Below the pieces are notes generated by a model, which searched no databases, had not been told where the DNA came from, and saw only the letters and a program-made list of their open reading frames with translations. From the NCBI GenBank assembly GCA_003415625.1, contig PYIU01000003.1:3534001-3598000 (forward strand): DNA of 64,000 nt, written 5' to 3'. This document shows positions 1 to 8,815 of the stretch, piece by piece (the stretch's first letter is position 1; the number at the start of each line of letters is the position of its first letter). The stretch comes from Aquanectria penicillioides. Taxonomy: Eukaryota > Ascomycota > Sordariomycetes > Hypocreales > Nectriaceae. The position numbers were made by a program, and so were the translations under genes.

Positions 1-124
1 TAATGTTGCAGCTAGCGTGAGGAAGGTGACAGTGGGCGAATAGTCGGCAGCTGAACCAGCCCATCGCATCACGGCGATGAGGACGGGCACGGCATGGGGA
101 TCGGGAGAGACGACGCCATTGCAT

Positions 125-250
125 GCAGCACGCAGCACGCAGCACGCAGCACGCAGCACGCAGCACGCAGCACGCAGCACGCAGCACGCAGAGTGCAGAG
201 TGCAGAGTGCAGAGTGCAGAGTGCAGAGTGCAGAGTGCAGAGTGCAGAGT
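125..250. repeat. Double heptanucleotide tandem array (9 + 9 copies)
   Basis: Nine exact copies of GCAGCAC occupy 125-187. They are followed without a gap by nine exact copies of GCAGAGT at 188-250, and a partial GCAG ends the array. The two units share GCAG and differ in the last three bases. Because 7 is not a multiple of 3 and the units contain no stop, all three forward frames stay open. Confidence 0.98.
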
Positions 251-1081
251 GCAGGAGGACTCAGCAGCACACAGCAGGGAGAAGAAGCAGGGAGACGCAG
301 GCGCACCGAGACAGAGATGTAGTGGATGCAGTAGAAGATTGGCGGCCGATGGCGGGCTTGACGTCGCCTATTGGCCAGGCTGCGGGGTGATGGGGGATCC
401 AGCCGGGCGGTGCCACAGGCCAATCAGCCGCGGGGAATAGACGCCTTGGCTGTGCGGTCCTCTGACTGGATGCGCGTTGTGCCTGGTAGCGGGTGCATGG
501 CAAGCGGTAGCGGGTTTTTTTTTTCCAGGTGCCGGAGGACTCGTGCTGGGGCCACCCCCGCTGTGATGCCGGGGAGGCTTCTAATTTTTGCAACCTGCCC
601 CCTCCTCGCGGCTGGGGGAGGTGGGGGCCGCGCTGCTACTCGCTGGTGCTTAACCGCCGGCCTCGTCGCCGGACGTGTGATGAACAACATCATGGCAGCC
701 GGCGCCCACGGTCACCCACGGGCACCCACACTACAAACTCAGTGTTTCCTTGCCCGACGACTCCCATTGGCCGAGATGGCCAATATCGTGAAGAAGATTA
801 CTGCAGCCGGTACCTTGTCCGCACACTCGCACTCCCGCCCGCATGGCCTCAGCGGAACTAGTGTCTCCCGGGACCCGTGGCAACGTCCAAGACAAGGCAA
901 GGCGAAGGTTCCTGTACGGCAACCGCAGTGCAGTGCAGCGCACCGCACCGCAGCCCGCACCGCATTCGCATGGCTGTGGCCTAGGCTGCGTCCGCGTCGT
1001 GCTGCCTTGCCCTTTGTTTGGTGGGCACTTTTGGCCTTCTCTCCTCTACCCGCCAACGGGCCGCGATACTAGGCCGCCTCG

Positions 1082-1088
1082 CATATAA
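1082..1088 (+). promoter_or_regulatory. TATA-like element upstream of the esdC-like gene
   Basis: CATATAA lies about 430 bp before the start codon, just ahead of a pyrimidine-rich tract (1115-1210) typical of fungal transcription start regions. Its role as the TATA box is inferred. Confidence 0.4.
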
Positions 1089-1517
1089 CACCCAGGCTGC
1101 CGCCGCCCCCAAGTGCCTCTCTTTTTTTTCTCTTCTTCTTCAGCAAGCTCTCTCAACCTCAAGTCCCGTTTCTGGTTTTCCCCTTTTCCGTACTTTTTTG
1201 TTTTTCCTTGTTCTTCTCTAGAGCCGGTCTCTGCCTTCTAATCTTGTCTCTAATCTGCTCAGCACCAAACCTCCAAAAAAAAAAAATCCCACCACATCAA
1301 AGTTGCTGGTCAGCTTCAGAGACAAAACCCATTTACACCAAATTTTCATTTGCATTTTGCGCCTCACGCATCGTTAATACCCCTCTAATAACAGAAATCT
1401 GGGATTTCTTGCTCGTCAAACGCTCAATCAAACAAGCATTTCGGTTTTACGCACCAGTCTCTTTTTAGCAGCATCAACTTCAATTTCAAAGCCCAAAGAC
1501 TATCACTAAAAGCAAAC

Positions 1518-2447
1518 ATGTCGGCTATCCAACTTTCTTTCTCTCTTCGCGTCTCCTCCGGCGTCAAGACCGTCCACCTTCTCGGCTCCTGGGACAACTA
1601 CGTCGGCCAGCTCCCTCTCTCCAAGGACAAGTCCTCGTCCAAGTCTGGCTCGTGGAAGGGCACCTTCCGATTCCAGAACTCAACCCTCGAGGCTGGCCAG
1701 CGATACTGGTACTACTACATTATCGACGGTTACCATGTCGCCCACAACCCCAGCGTCGACTCCACTGTCGAGCCTACCACCGGCCGAGAGCTGAACATTC
1801 TTGATGTCTCCTCAGAGTCCCACAAGTCCTCCTCCAAGTCCTCCTCCAAGTCTTCCTCCAAGTCCTCCTCCAAGTCTTCTTCCAAGTCGTCATCGTCGTC
1901 GTCCAAGTCGTCGTCCAAGTCCAGCAGCAAGAGCTCCTCGCGCCACTCCTCCAAGGATAAGCGCTCCACGCTCTCCGTCGACATCCCCAAGGGCCGCCCC
2001 CTGTCAATCTCCCAGATCCAGGCCCCCAAGCCCATGTCGCCCCATGCTACCAAGCACATCCTCAACGCCGACTACTACGACAGCGAGGCTATGGAGGAAC
2101 TCACTGCCCGCTTCGGCAGCGCCGGTCTCGATGAGGACCTCATCACCGACTTCAGCTCTTCGCCCGTCTCCTCCACCGGCTCTTCCCTCTCGTACCGCTC
2201 CGACAGCTCCTCGCCCAGCTCCTCCCTCTCCGGCTACAGCACCCCCGGCTCCGAGTGCAGCACCTGCACCTGCGAGCGCTACGGCATCACCCGCAAGGGC
2301 GAGCGTGTCAAGCTGGACTGTGGCGGTTCCCGCTGCGGCTACGACTACGATGATGAGAGCTCCCTGTGCGACAGCGACGCCAGCGACGAAGAGTGCGAGC
2401 CCGTCGCCAACGTCAGCTCCCGCCGCCACGGCATTGTTGTCGGTTAA
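1518..2447 (+). CDS. esdC: EsdC-like protein with N-terminal glycogen-binding (CBM48/AMPK-type) domain
   Basis: A single-exon gene of 309 residues. Residues about 5-98 resemble the CBM48/AMPK-beta glycogen-binding fold, with the LLGSWDNY and RYWYYYIIDG signatures. A low-complexity Ser/Lys linker (repeated KSSS, about residues 103-145) follows, then a Ser-rich region. A cysteine-rich tail begins near residue 247 and contains TCTCERYG and LDCGGSRCGY. This layout matches fungal EsdC (early sexual development) proteins, which in Aspergillus nidulans are needed for early fruiting-body development; the biochemical role is unclear. The ATG at 1518 has a good context (AAACATGTC) and follows a CT-rich leader. 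The linker is encoded by a near-perfect 12-bp TCC/AAG repeat, so its length probably varies between strains. The family assignment is fairly sure; a sexual-development role here is inferred by homology. Confidence 0.83.
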   Translation: MSAIQLSFSLRVSSGVKTVHLLGSWDNYVGQLPLSKDKSSSKSGSWKGTFRFQNSTLEAGQRYWYYYIIDGYHVAHNPSVDSTVEPTTGRELNILDVSSESHKSSSKSSSKSSSKSSSKSSSKSSSSSSKSSSKSSSKSSSRHSSKDKRSTLSVDIPKGRPLSISQIQAPKPMSPHATKHILNADYYDSEAMEELTARFGSAGLDEDLITDFSSSPVSSTGSSLSYRSDSSSPSSSLSGYSTPGSECSTCTCERYGITRKGERVKLDCGGSRCGYDYDDESSLCDSDASDEECEPVANVSSRRHGIVVG

Positions 2448-3741
2448 AGAGTTAATCGTTGCTCTTTCAGCATTTCGAGGATGCTTGAAGGAGGCTGAAA
2501 GAAACATCAGCCGTTCACTCCTTGCTTCGAGCAGTCCGTTGCAGCGAACCCGCGCCGGACTGACTCGCCCCCTGTTGTTGTAAACCAGCACAGTCTTTCA
2601 CTTTACGACCCTGCGCCACGGCGCCGGGATGGCAAGCCAAGCTGGCCTTGGCGAGCAGCCTCCCGCGTCCGTTCCCAATGGGTCGATGCTGCGGCCCTCC
2701 CGTAGGTGTGACGGCTCCTGTCGTGCCTATGGGGATAATAACACTTTGTTGGTTCCCGAGCGAGCTGGGAATGGGAAACATGGAAACCCCACCCACGGGA
2801 CCGGCACAAAGACAAGATCGGAGAGTCTCATCTTGCGTCTCAACAGATGAGATCCTGTCTCCTGAACATTTAAGCTGTGGATGTAGCGCTGGATCTAACG
2901 TTGCAGATGGTCTAGGCTAGCCACGAACAACAATGGTAGACTAACAGGACAATGTAATTTGGTATCTGCCAGTATAGATAGACGACTCTTGAATCTATTT
3001 GTAAACCATGAAGCCTCCCAAATCCCATTGTGCCGATGCGATTGATTCCTTGTGCTGCACCGTACTGCAACGGACCGCCCCCCACCAGGGCAAGTTCAGG
3101 GACTCACCCCCCCCCCCCCCCCCCCCCTCCCTCGATGCGCCGTCATCGCTGCCTGTATTAAATCGGAATTTGATTTACACGTCTCGCCTCATTGAGGGCA
3201 AACGGAGCCGCTTATCCTCCATGGCGGACTAATATGAACTAAGTACTCCGTATAGATCAATGAGTTAGCACAGCGTCCCCTCGCTAATTCGGGATAATGA
3301 TGGCGCCGTCGATAGCAGCACCAGGCCCAACCTCCAGCACAGGGCGGGGAGTCAATAGCGGGGTAGTTTCAGTGGGCAGGCTGGAGGAGCAACGGGGAGC
3401 ACCAGCTATACCGTGGCGGAGGTGGACATGCACCACTCGCCGTGTCTCATTTCACGCCCTCGCACGCTCAACATCACACCGACTTCCTCCACAGGCCATT
3501 GTCAATCTAGAGCATCTCGACTCGTCTGTACAACCGGCTATTTTTTTTTTTTCGTCCTCCTCTATTGTACACCCACGCCGGATCCGAGTCGACGAAACAT
3601 CAACCCCCAGCGATTCCCATCTTCCCAAGCTCTAATTACAGCTCTGGAAGCCCAAACCCCCCCCCCCTCCCCCACGTCAAAGCAGCAGCTTCACCCCCCC
3701 AAAAACCCCAAAACAATTCCGCCCTAATCTCCTAATTCACC
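2448..3741. other. Intergenic, esdC-like to amidohydrolase; contains a C21 run
   Basis: No gene is seen. The region holds the 3' end of the esdC-like transcript and the promoter of the amidohydrolase. Notable sequence: a 21-base C run (3107-3127), a TACTCCGTA motif (3244-3252), and C-rich leader tracts just before 3742. Confidence 0.6.
3107..3127. repeat. Poly-C homopolymer, 21 bases
   Basis: An uninterrupted run of 21 C. Exact length is unreliable in any read technology and should be treated as approximate. Confidence 0.9.
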
Positions 3742-4868
3742 ATGGCCGACGATCAGCTCATCCTCCCCATCATCGACTCCCACATCCACCTCTATCCCGA
3801 ATCCGAAGTCGACTCCCTCGCCTGGTGCAGCCCCCACCACCCCCTCGCCGGCCAGCGCTCCGTCGACCAGTACCGTGAAGCCACCAGTACCGCCCCGTCC
3901 CTCCTAGGCTTCATCTTTGTCGAGACCGACCGAAAGAATGACCTCGAGGCTGGCGCCGCTGACGGCTCTGGCTGGGAAGGCCCCCTGGACGAGGTCCGCT
4001 GGATCAAGCGTGTCGCTCTCGGCCAACCCCGCGAAGGCGAGGGCCACTCTGCCGACGACGCAAAGCTCTGCTTGGGCATTGTACCTTGGGCACCCCTGCC
4101 GAGCGGTGTAACTGTCATGGAGAAGTATCTTGATCTCGTCAAGGAGGAGGCCGGCGAGGCGTGGCCCAAAGTCAAGGGTTTTCGGTACCTGGTGCAGGAC
4201 AAGCCCCACGGCACCATGCTCGAGAATGACTTCATCGAGAGCGCTAAACTACTGGGCCGCAAGGGCTTCGTCTTTGAAGTTGGCGTCGACCAGCACCGCC
4301 GTGGAAAGAAGCAGCTCGAAGAGCTCATCACCTTTGTTGAACGCGTCCACGATGGCGTCCCTGAGGAGGAAAAAGTCACTTTGGTACTCAGTATGCCCGC
4401 CTGCCCTCCCATTTGTTCCTCGGCGCATGCATTGCAGAGTGTCACTAAAGCTAACATGCACCTACTTCTTCCCTAGACCACCTCTGCAAGCCAGACCTCA
4501 GCATATACAACCTCACGTCCGACCCGGGCTTCACCGCCTGGCGCACCTCCATGTACACCCTCAGCAAGGATTCCCACATCTACATGAAGCTTTCTGGCGG
4601 CTTCTCCGAGATGCCTGATTCTCTCAAGAACCAGACCCCCAACCACATCTTCGAGTCCACCCTGGGCTGGCTGGGAATCGTCCTTGCCACCTTTGGCCCC
4701 AGCCGCATCATGTTTGGCAGCGACTGGCCCGTCTGCACCGTGGACACGCAGGACGCCTGGCCCCGCTGGCGCAGCATTGTGGACCGCATGTGCTGGATGG
4801 CGACCCTCAGCGACGAGGAGAGGGCCATGATCTTTGGCGGAACCGCTAAGAAGGCCTATGGACTGTAA
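3742..4868 (+). CDS. Amidohydrolase-family metal-dependent hydrolase (TIM barrel, COG3618 type)
   Basis: Two exons, 3742-4390 and 4477-4868. The 86-bp intron (4391-4476) has GTATGC and CCCTAG borders. The joined product is 346 residues. An N-terminal DSHIHLYP puts the metal-binding HxH at His14/His16. KGFRYLVQ lies mid-protein, and FGSDWPV near residue 299 supplies the C-terminal catalytic Asp. These are hallmarks of Amidohydro_2 enzymes such as sugar lactonases and 2-pyrone-4,6-dicarboxylate hydrolase. A lactone or related cyclic ester is the likely substrate type, but the true substrate cannot be read from sequence. No signal peptide is seen, so it is probably cytosolic. The start follows a C-rich leader with ACCATGG context. 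It converges on the cut12-like gene downstream. Confidence 0.88.
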
Positions 4869-5477
4869 AAGGAATGATTTGAAAAGGAGGATGCTATCGG
4901 AAACTCTCAACGAATTTTTTTTTTTTTTTCAGATAACGCGTGGAACTTAGCTACGACATGAAACCTTGAACGCCACCAGCAATCATGACACCAGCCGTTG
5001 CGGGTTTCAGCTGGAATTCCAGCAACCCTCCTCGTCTGGTAGAATTGGCCACCTGGGGGGCACAGGCGATGTCTTACATAGGGGGTCAGCGGTACACTAG
5101 AAACAGTCAAATGACTTGTGGTTTACATGACGTCGCTTGCAGAGAGTAGTCGAGATACTTCATACGCGTCTTCGCTATCATCGCGTGTTTCAAGACGCAT
5201 GCAAAGAAGCGATCACAATATTGAGAGGTCCAAACATCATCAATTAGAACGACGGAAGATGTCATCCATCATACACAGAAGTCCAATCCCGCCCCTGGTT
5301 TCTAACGCCGCAAAGCATGACATGACCCAAAAGAATACCCTTCGCGCCCTCGCCTGGGTGGCCGATGCCTATTCGCCCCCCTGGCTCAATGCTGTCAACT
5401 AAAATCCAATCAAATCATACAGTTTTTGTTTGTTTTCATGAGTCTTTGCCACATCACCCGCTTCCATTCTCATTGGC
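4869..5477. other. Convergent intergenic region
   Basis: This is the 3' flank of two converging genes. It holds a T-rich tract at 4915-4930 and no supportable gene. Confidence 0.6.
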
Positions 5478-7544
5478 CTATTCAGCCCCTCTTCCACGGT
5501 AGTTGCCCATTCTCTCGATAGAGCTCATAATACCGCTGCGAGGAATGCCTCCAGGACGGGGCAAGCCGCCGGCGCTCTTGGTCCGCTCGTGCGGCGCACG
5601 CAGTCCGGAGCCAGGGGCCCTCAAGCCGGAACCGCGAGTGCTGCTTCTAAGGTGCTCCAGGTTCCGCTTGGGCGTCTTGGCCTCCGATTGTCTCTCTGGC
5701 TGCGGCTGGGGCTTGGCTGGGGTCGGCTGGGCCACGAAGCTTTGCATGTTCATCATCTCCTCGGCCAGCTGCACCAGCTCGCCCTTCTCCACACGCTCCC
5801 GCTCGAGCATGCCACGTAGCCCCTCGTTGTCGTGCTTGACTGTCTGCACCACGGCTTCGAGGCGCTGGATGTCGGCGTTGAGTTCCTTGATGGAAGCGCT
5901 GTCACGCACAACCTGGGCCTTGAGTTCCTCCGCCTCGGCAATCTCAGCCCTCATCACCGTCGTATCCTGTCCCATGCGGAGGTGGTCGTTCTCCATGGAT
6001 AGCTCCTCAATTTGGCTCTCCAACTCCCGCACCCTCTTTTCCCATCGGGTCTCGTACGACTTTTTCAGGGCGGCAACCTTAGCCTCATGCTTGCCCTTGT
6101 AAAGGGCATGGAGCTCGCGAGCAACGCGTTCAACGGCTAGCTCGACTTCGTGGTTAGTATTCTTCATCTTCTCGGGAGAAGACTTCTCCGACTCCTTGCC
6201 AGCCCGCATGCCCGCCATCTTGCTCTCTGCCTCCTGGTGCATCATCTCCGCTGCTTCTCGTCGCTTCTCACTCTCATCCAACTTCTCCTCCAACTCTTCT
6301 CGCTGTCTCTGGCTGATGACAATCTCTCCCTTGACCTTCCGAAGGACGCTTTCCATCTCTCGCCCACGCGTCTCCCAACCATCCTTCTCTTCAGACAACT
6401 GTTCCTTCAGAGCTCGCGCCTCTCGAAGCTGTTCCATCGATTCACCAACGCGTTTCTCCGCGTCACCAACAGCGGCCTTGAGGGACTGAACCTCAGCCTC
6501 CTTGCCGCTTAGAGATGCCTTGAGTGAGCTGATCTCAGATAGGAAGTTCGACTTGAGCGATTCCAGTTCGCGAGGAGTGATGCTCGGAACGCTTCGGGGG
6601 GTCGGCATCGGGGGGATATCGAAGTCGATAAGGTTGGTCAGTTGTCGAGAAGGGGTTGCGGCCACACTCATGCCTGTTCGCAACGGCGAGGGGTTCCCCT
6701 TGCCGGAAGGGGTCTTCTGAGGAAATCGCATGGATTCGGTGAAATCCAGCAGGTTGGTTGTGTTACCAGACTCGTACATGGACATTGGTCGAGGCGTTCG
6801 CGATGGCGAAGAATTGGCCTTTTCGCCAACTCGGGGTGTCATACTACCAGCTGCTGACATCTTATCAGGGCTTTGGCCAAGCTTTGCGAACATGGTCATG
6901 TCAGGTATCGCGGAGAAGGTGCTAAAAGCGCTGATCGCAGTGTCATCAAAGCTTGCGGACTCGTCCACCTCCATGAGCGCTTGAGGCGTGACATTCACGG
7001 TGCCAGTAGTAATGTCATTGTCATCTTCCACATCGCTCTGGTCATCCTCGAATATTTCAATGGCGCGTTTAAGCCCCACATTTTGCCGCAACGCGTCTTC
7101 GAGGTTCATGGTTCGGTCGTGTGTAGAACGCGGTGAGGCAGAACGCGGGGACGCAGAGCGAGGCGACTCGATCGGGTTGCTGACCTTAATAGGAAACCGT
7201 TTCTCGGGGGACACTCTACGAGGGTTGCGCGAGAGAGACCCAACTCTATCGGATGACCTCGACTCGATGGAGTCCCTCTGGTCTGCGAGGATTTTTAAGG
7301 GGGAGAGGGTGGCTCCAGACAGGACGCGTGAATGTCGCGACTTGGAAGGAGAAGCGTTCTCCTTTTCAGACACGGTGGTCTCGTTGACTGAGGAAATAAA
7401 AGGCGACGATCCTTGTGAAGGCTCGGTGCTTGCCTCAGACTGGCTAGAGACTGCTCGCACCTCGTAGTCGTCGTACCTCCTGTTGCTGGGAGGTGTTTGA
7501 ATGTTGAGAGCAGAGTCCGTTGTAGGGGAGAAAGGCGAAGCCAT
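5478..7544 (-). CDS. cut12: Spindle pole body-associated protein, Cut12/SnaD-like
   Basis: A single exon encoding 688 residues. The first ~320 residues are Ser/Pro/Arg-rich and probably disordered, with several SP/TP sites (for example the SPRSASPRSASPRS cluster) suited to mitotic phosphorylation. From about residue 330 to 600 the protein is an almost continuous coiled coil. It includes the segment with LHALYKGKHEAKVAALKKSY, which resembles the conserved core of Cut12-family (PF11500) proteins. The tail is basic and Gly/Pro-rich (GLRAPGSGLRAPHERTKSAG). In fission yeast Cut12 sits at the spindle pole body and promotes bipolar spindle formation and Plo1 activation; SnaD is the Aspergillus counterpart. 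The assignment rests on coiled-coil layout and the remembered core sequence, so another coiled-coil protein is possible. The ATG at 7544 opens a frame with no credible upstream exon. Confidence 0.75.
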   Translation of the reverse strand: MASPFSPTTDSALNIQTPPSNRRYDDYEVRAVSSQSEASTEPSQGSSPFISSVNETTVSEKENASPSKSRHSRVLSGATLSPLKILADQRDSIESRSSDRVGSLSRNPRRVSPEKRFPIKVSNPIESPRSASPRSASPRSTHDRTMNLEDALRQNVGLKRAIEIFEDDQSDVEDDNDITTGTVNVTPQALMEVDESASFDDTAISAFSTFSAIPDMTMFAKLGQSPDKMSAAGSMTPRVGEKANSSPSRTPRPMSMYESGNTTNLLDFTESMRFPQKTPSGKGNPSPLRTGMSVAATPSRQLTNLIDFDIPPMPTPRSVPSITPRELESLKSNFLSEISSLKASLSGKEAEVQSLKAAVGDAEKRVGESMEQLREARALKEQLSEEKDGWETRGREMESVLRKVKGEIVISQRQREELEEKLDESEKRREAAEMMHQEAESKMAGMRAGKESEKSSPEKMKNTNHEVELAVERVARELHALYKGKHEAKVAALKKSYETRWEKRVRELESQIEELSMENDHLRMGQDTTVMRAEIAEAEELKAQVVRDSASIKELNADIQRLEAVVQTVKHDNEGLRGMLERERVEKGELVQLAEEMMNMQSFVAQPTPAKPQPQPERQSEAKTPKRNLEHLRSSTRGSGLRAPGSGLRAPHERTKSAGGLPRPGGIPRSGIMSSIERMGNYRGRGAE

Positions 7545-8815
7545 AGTGAAGCACGCTTGAAATCAAAACCGCAATGTCAATCAAGAATGAGTGTCTGCAA
7601 TGTGAGAAGAAGATAAAATGTTTTCGTCCACGCGTGCGTGTTCTGAAAATGATCTTATTACATCGTTTCAGGAGCTGGGACCAAGGAGGTTGTTTACGTG
7701 TTGGCGTAGCAACAACTGTCCATCTCACGTGATTTAATCTCTGACCCCTACCAACTTTTCTGACTTACAACTGGGCAGTACAACGACGTACACGCATGTT
7801 AGAGTCACCAAGATTGTCGTTACCAGGGAGAAGAAGCAAGGAGCTCTTCAATTTCGTAAGAGGCACAGTGGCGCAGGGCGTGCAGCCGAGACACATGTAC
7901 GTAGATCTACAATACAGTGTCGTGATGCCATTGCACATGACGTGGATCCAATTGCGCTGGCAATTATTTGGTTTACTTTTCTCGCTGGTCTTTCAAGGTT
8001 CATGTCTTCACAGCACCATGGTTTGCACAATCGAAGTTCAATGCATCCGACCAAAACTCTAAGGTTTGTATTTGTGATACTCGAAAAACAGCTTTTATTG
8101 TCCTTCATAACTCGTTACCTAATAAAGCAACATTTCCAAAACACACCGTCTTTGGCGCTTTTGAGGAGCATCAGAAGAGTGAAAGAAAAAAAAAAAGAAC
8201 AAGAAAAATGGTCATAAGGTCGTCATCAGAAAAAGGAGAAAAAAAGTGCCCTAAATGTCTCTTTCGTTCCCAAACATATCCTTCCAAGTGGAAGGTTCGA
8301 AGGTAATGAAGAAAAAGGGAAAGCATATTGCGTGGGTCTGCCCCGAACTCATCGTTCCCGCCTGAGGATCATTACAGGCAGTGCTGTCTCTCATCCCATG
8401 CACTCGTATCGTTTCTCGGAGCAAATCCGTGAATAAGGGAAAAGGGTAGTTGCAGTGGCTCTCTCTTAACAAAAATTAAGACCTCCATGCAAAGCGTGAC
8501 TCATCAGCCATGTACATCCATGACAGGGCATCTTAGGTAACATAGAATTGGAAGTCGTATCGTAACTCGTCAGTGTGCTTTGCGATCAAGAAAGATGCCA
8601 ATGAGTCGACTGCGAATACCAAGAAAAACAAAGCAAGAGCAGAAGAAAGATTCAAAGAAAGTGTCGTTGCACCGTGAAAAGCTCAGTGCAATAGCCGCAT
8701 TATCGTCGGAGGCACACGCAATGTGTCTCTCGACGCCCAAGAATGCTGCGACGCCTCCAATGATGAGACGTGACAGTGAATATGAGAAAAGGTCCCTATC
8801 CTATGTCACAGAGCA
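7545..8815. other. Intergenic: cut12 promoter and stuA 3' flank
   Basis: Both neighbours are on the minus strand. No gene is recognised. The sequence is somewhat AT-richer between 8080 and 8250. A TGACTCA lies at 8497-8503, about 950 bp upstream of the cut12-like start, with no evident meaning. Confidence 0.55.

Larger units (their letters stand above)
1..1517. other. Upstream region of the esdC-like gene, no gene seen
   Basis: No convincing coding region is visible here. Open frames across 77-440 exist only because a 7-bp tandem repeat lacks stop codons. The segment 1100-1500 is CT-rich and looks like promoter plus leader of the gene starting at 1518. A TATA-like element lies at 1082-1088. 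Confidence 0.6.

Noticed and set aside
77..440. Overlapping open frames in all three forward frames
   Set aside because: They exist only because the 7-bp repeats contain no stop codons; the flanking sequence has no coding character.
1730..2591. Long open frames antisense to and in other frames of the esdC-like gene
   Set aside because: They are by-products of high-GC Ser/Lys-repeat coding sequence; the products are Pro- or Asp/Glu-rich low complexity.
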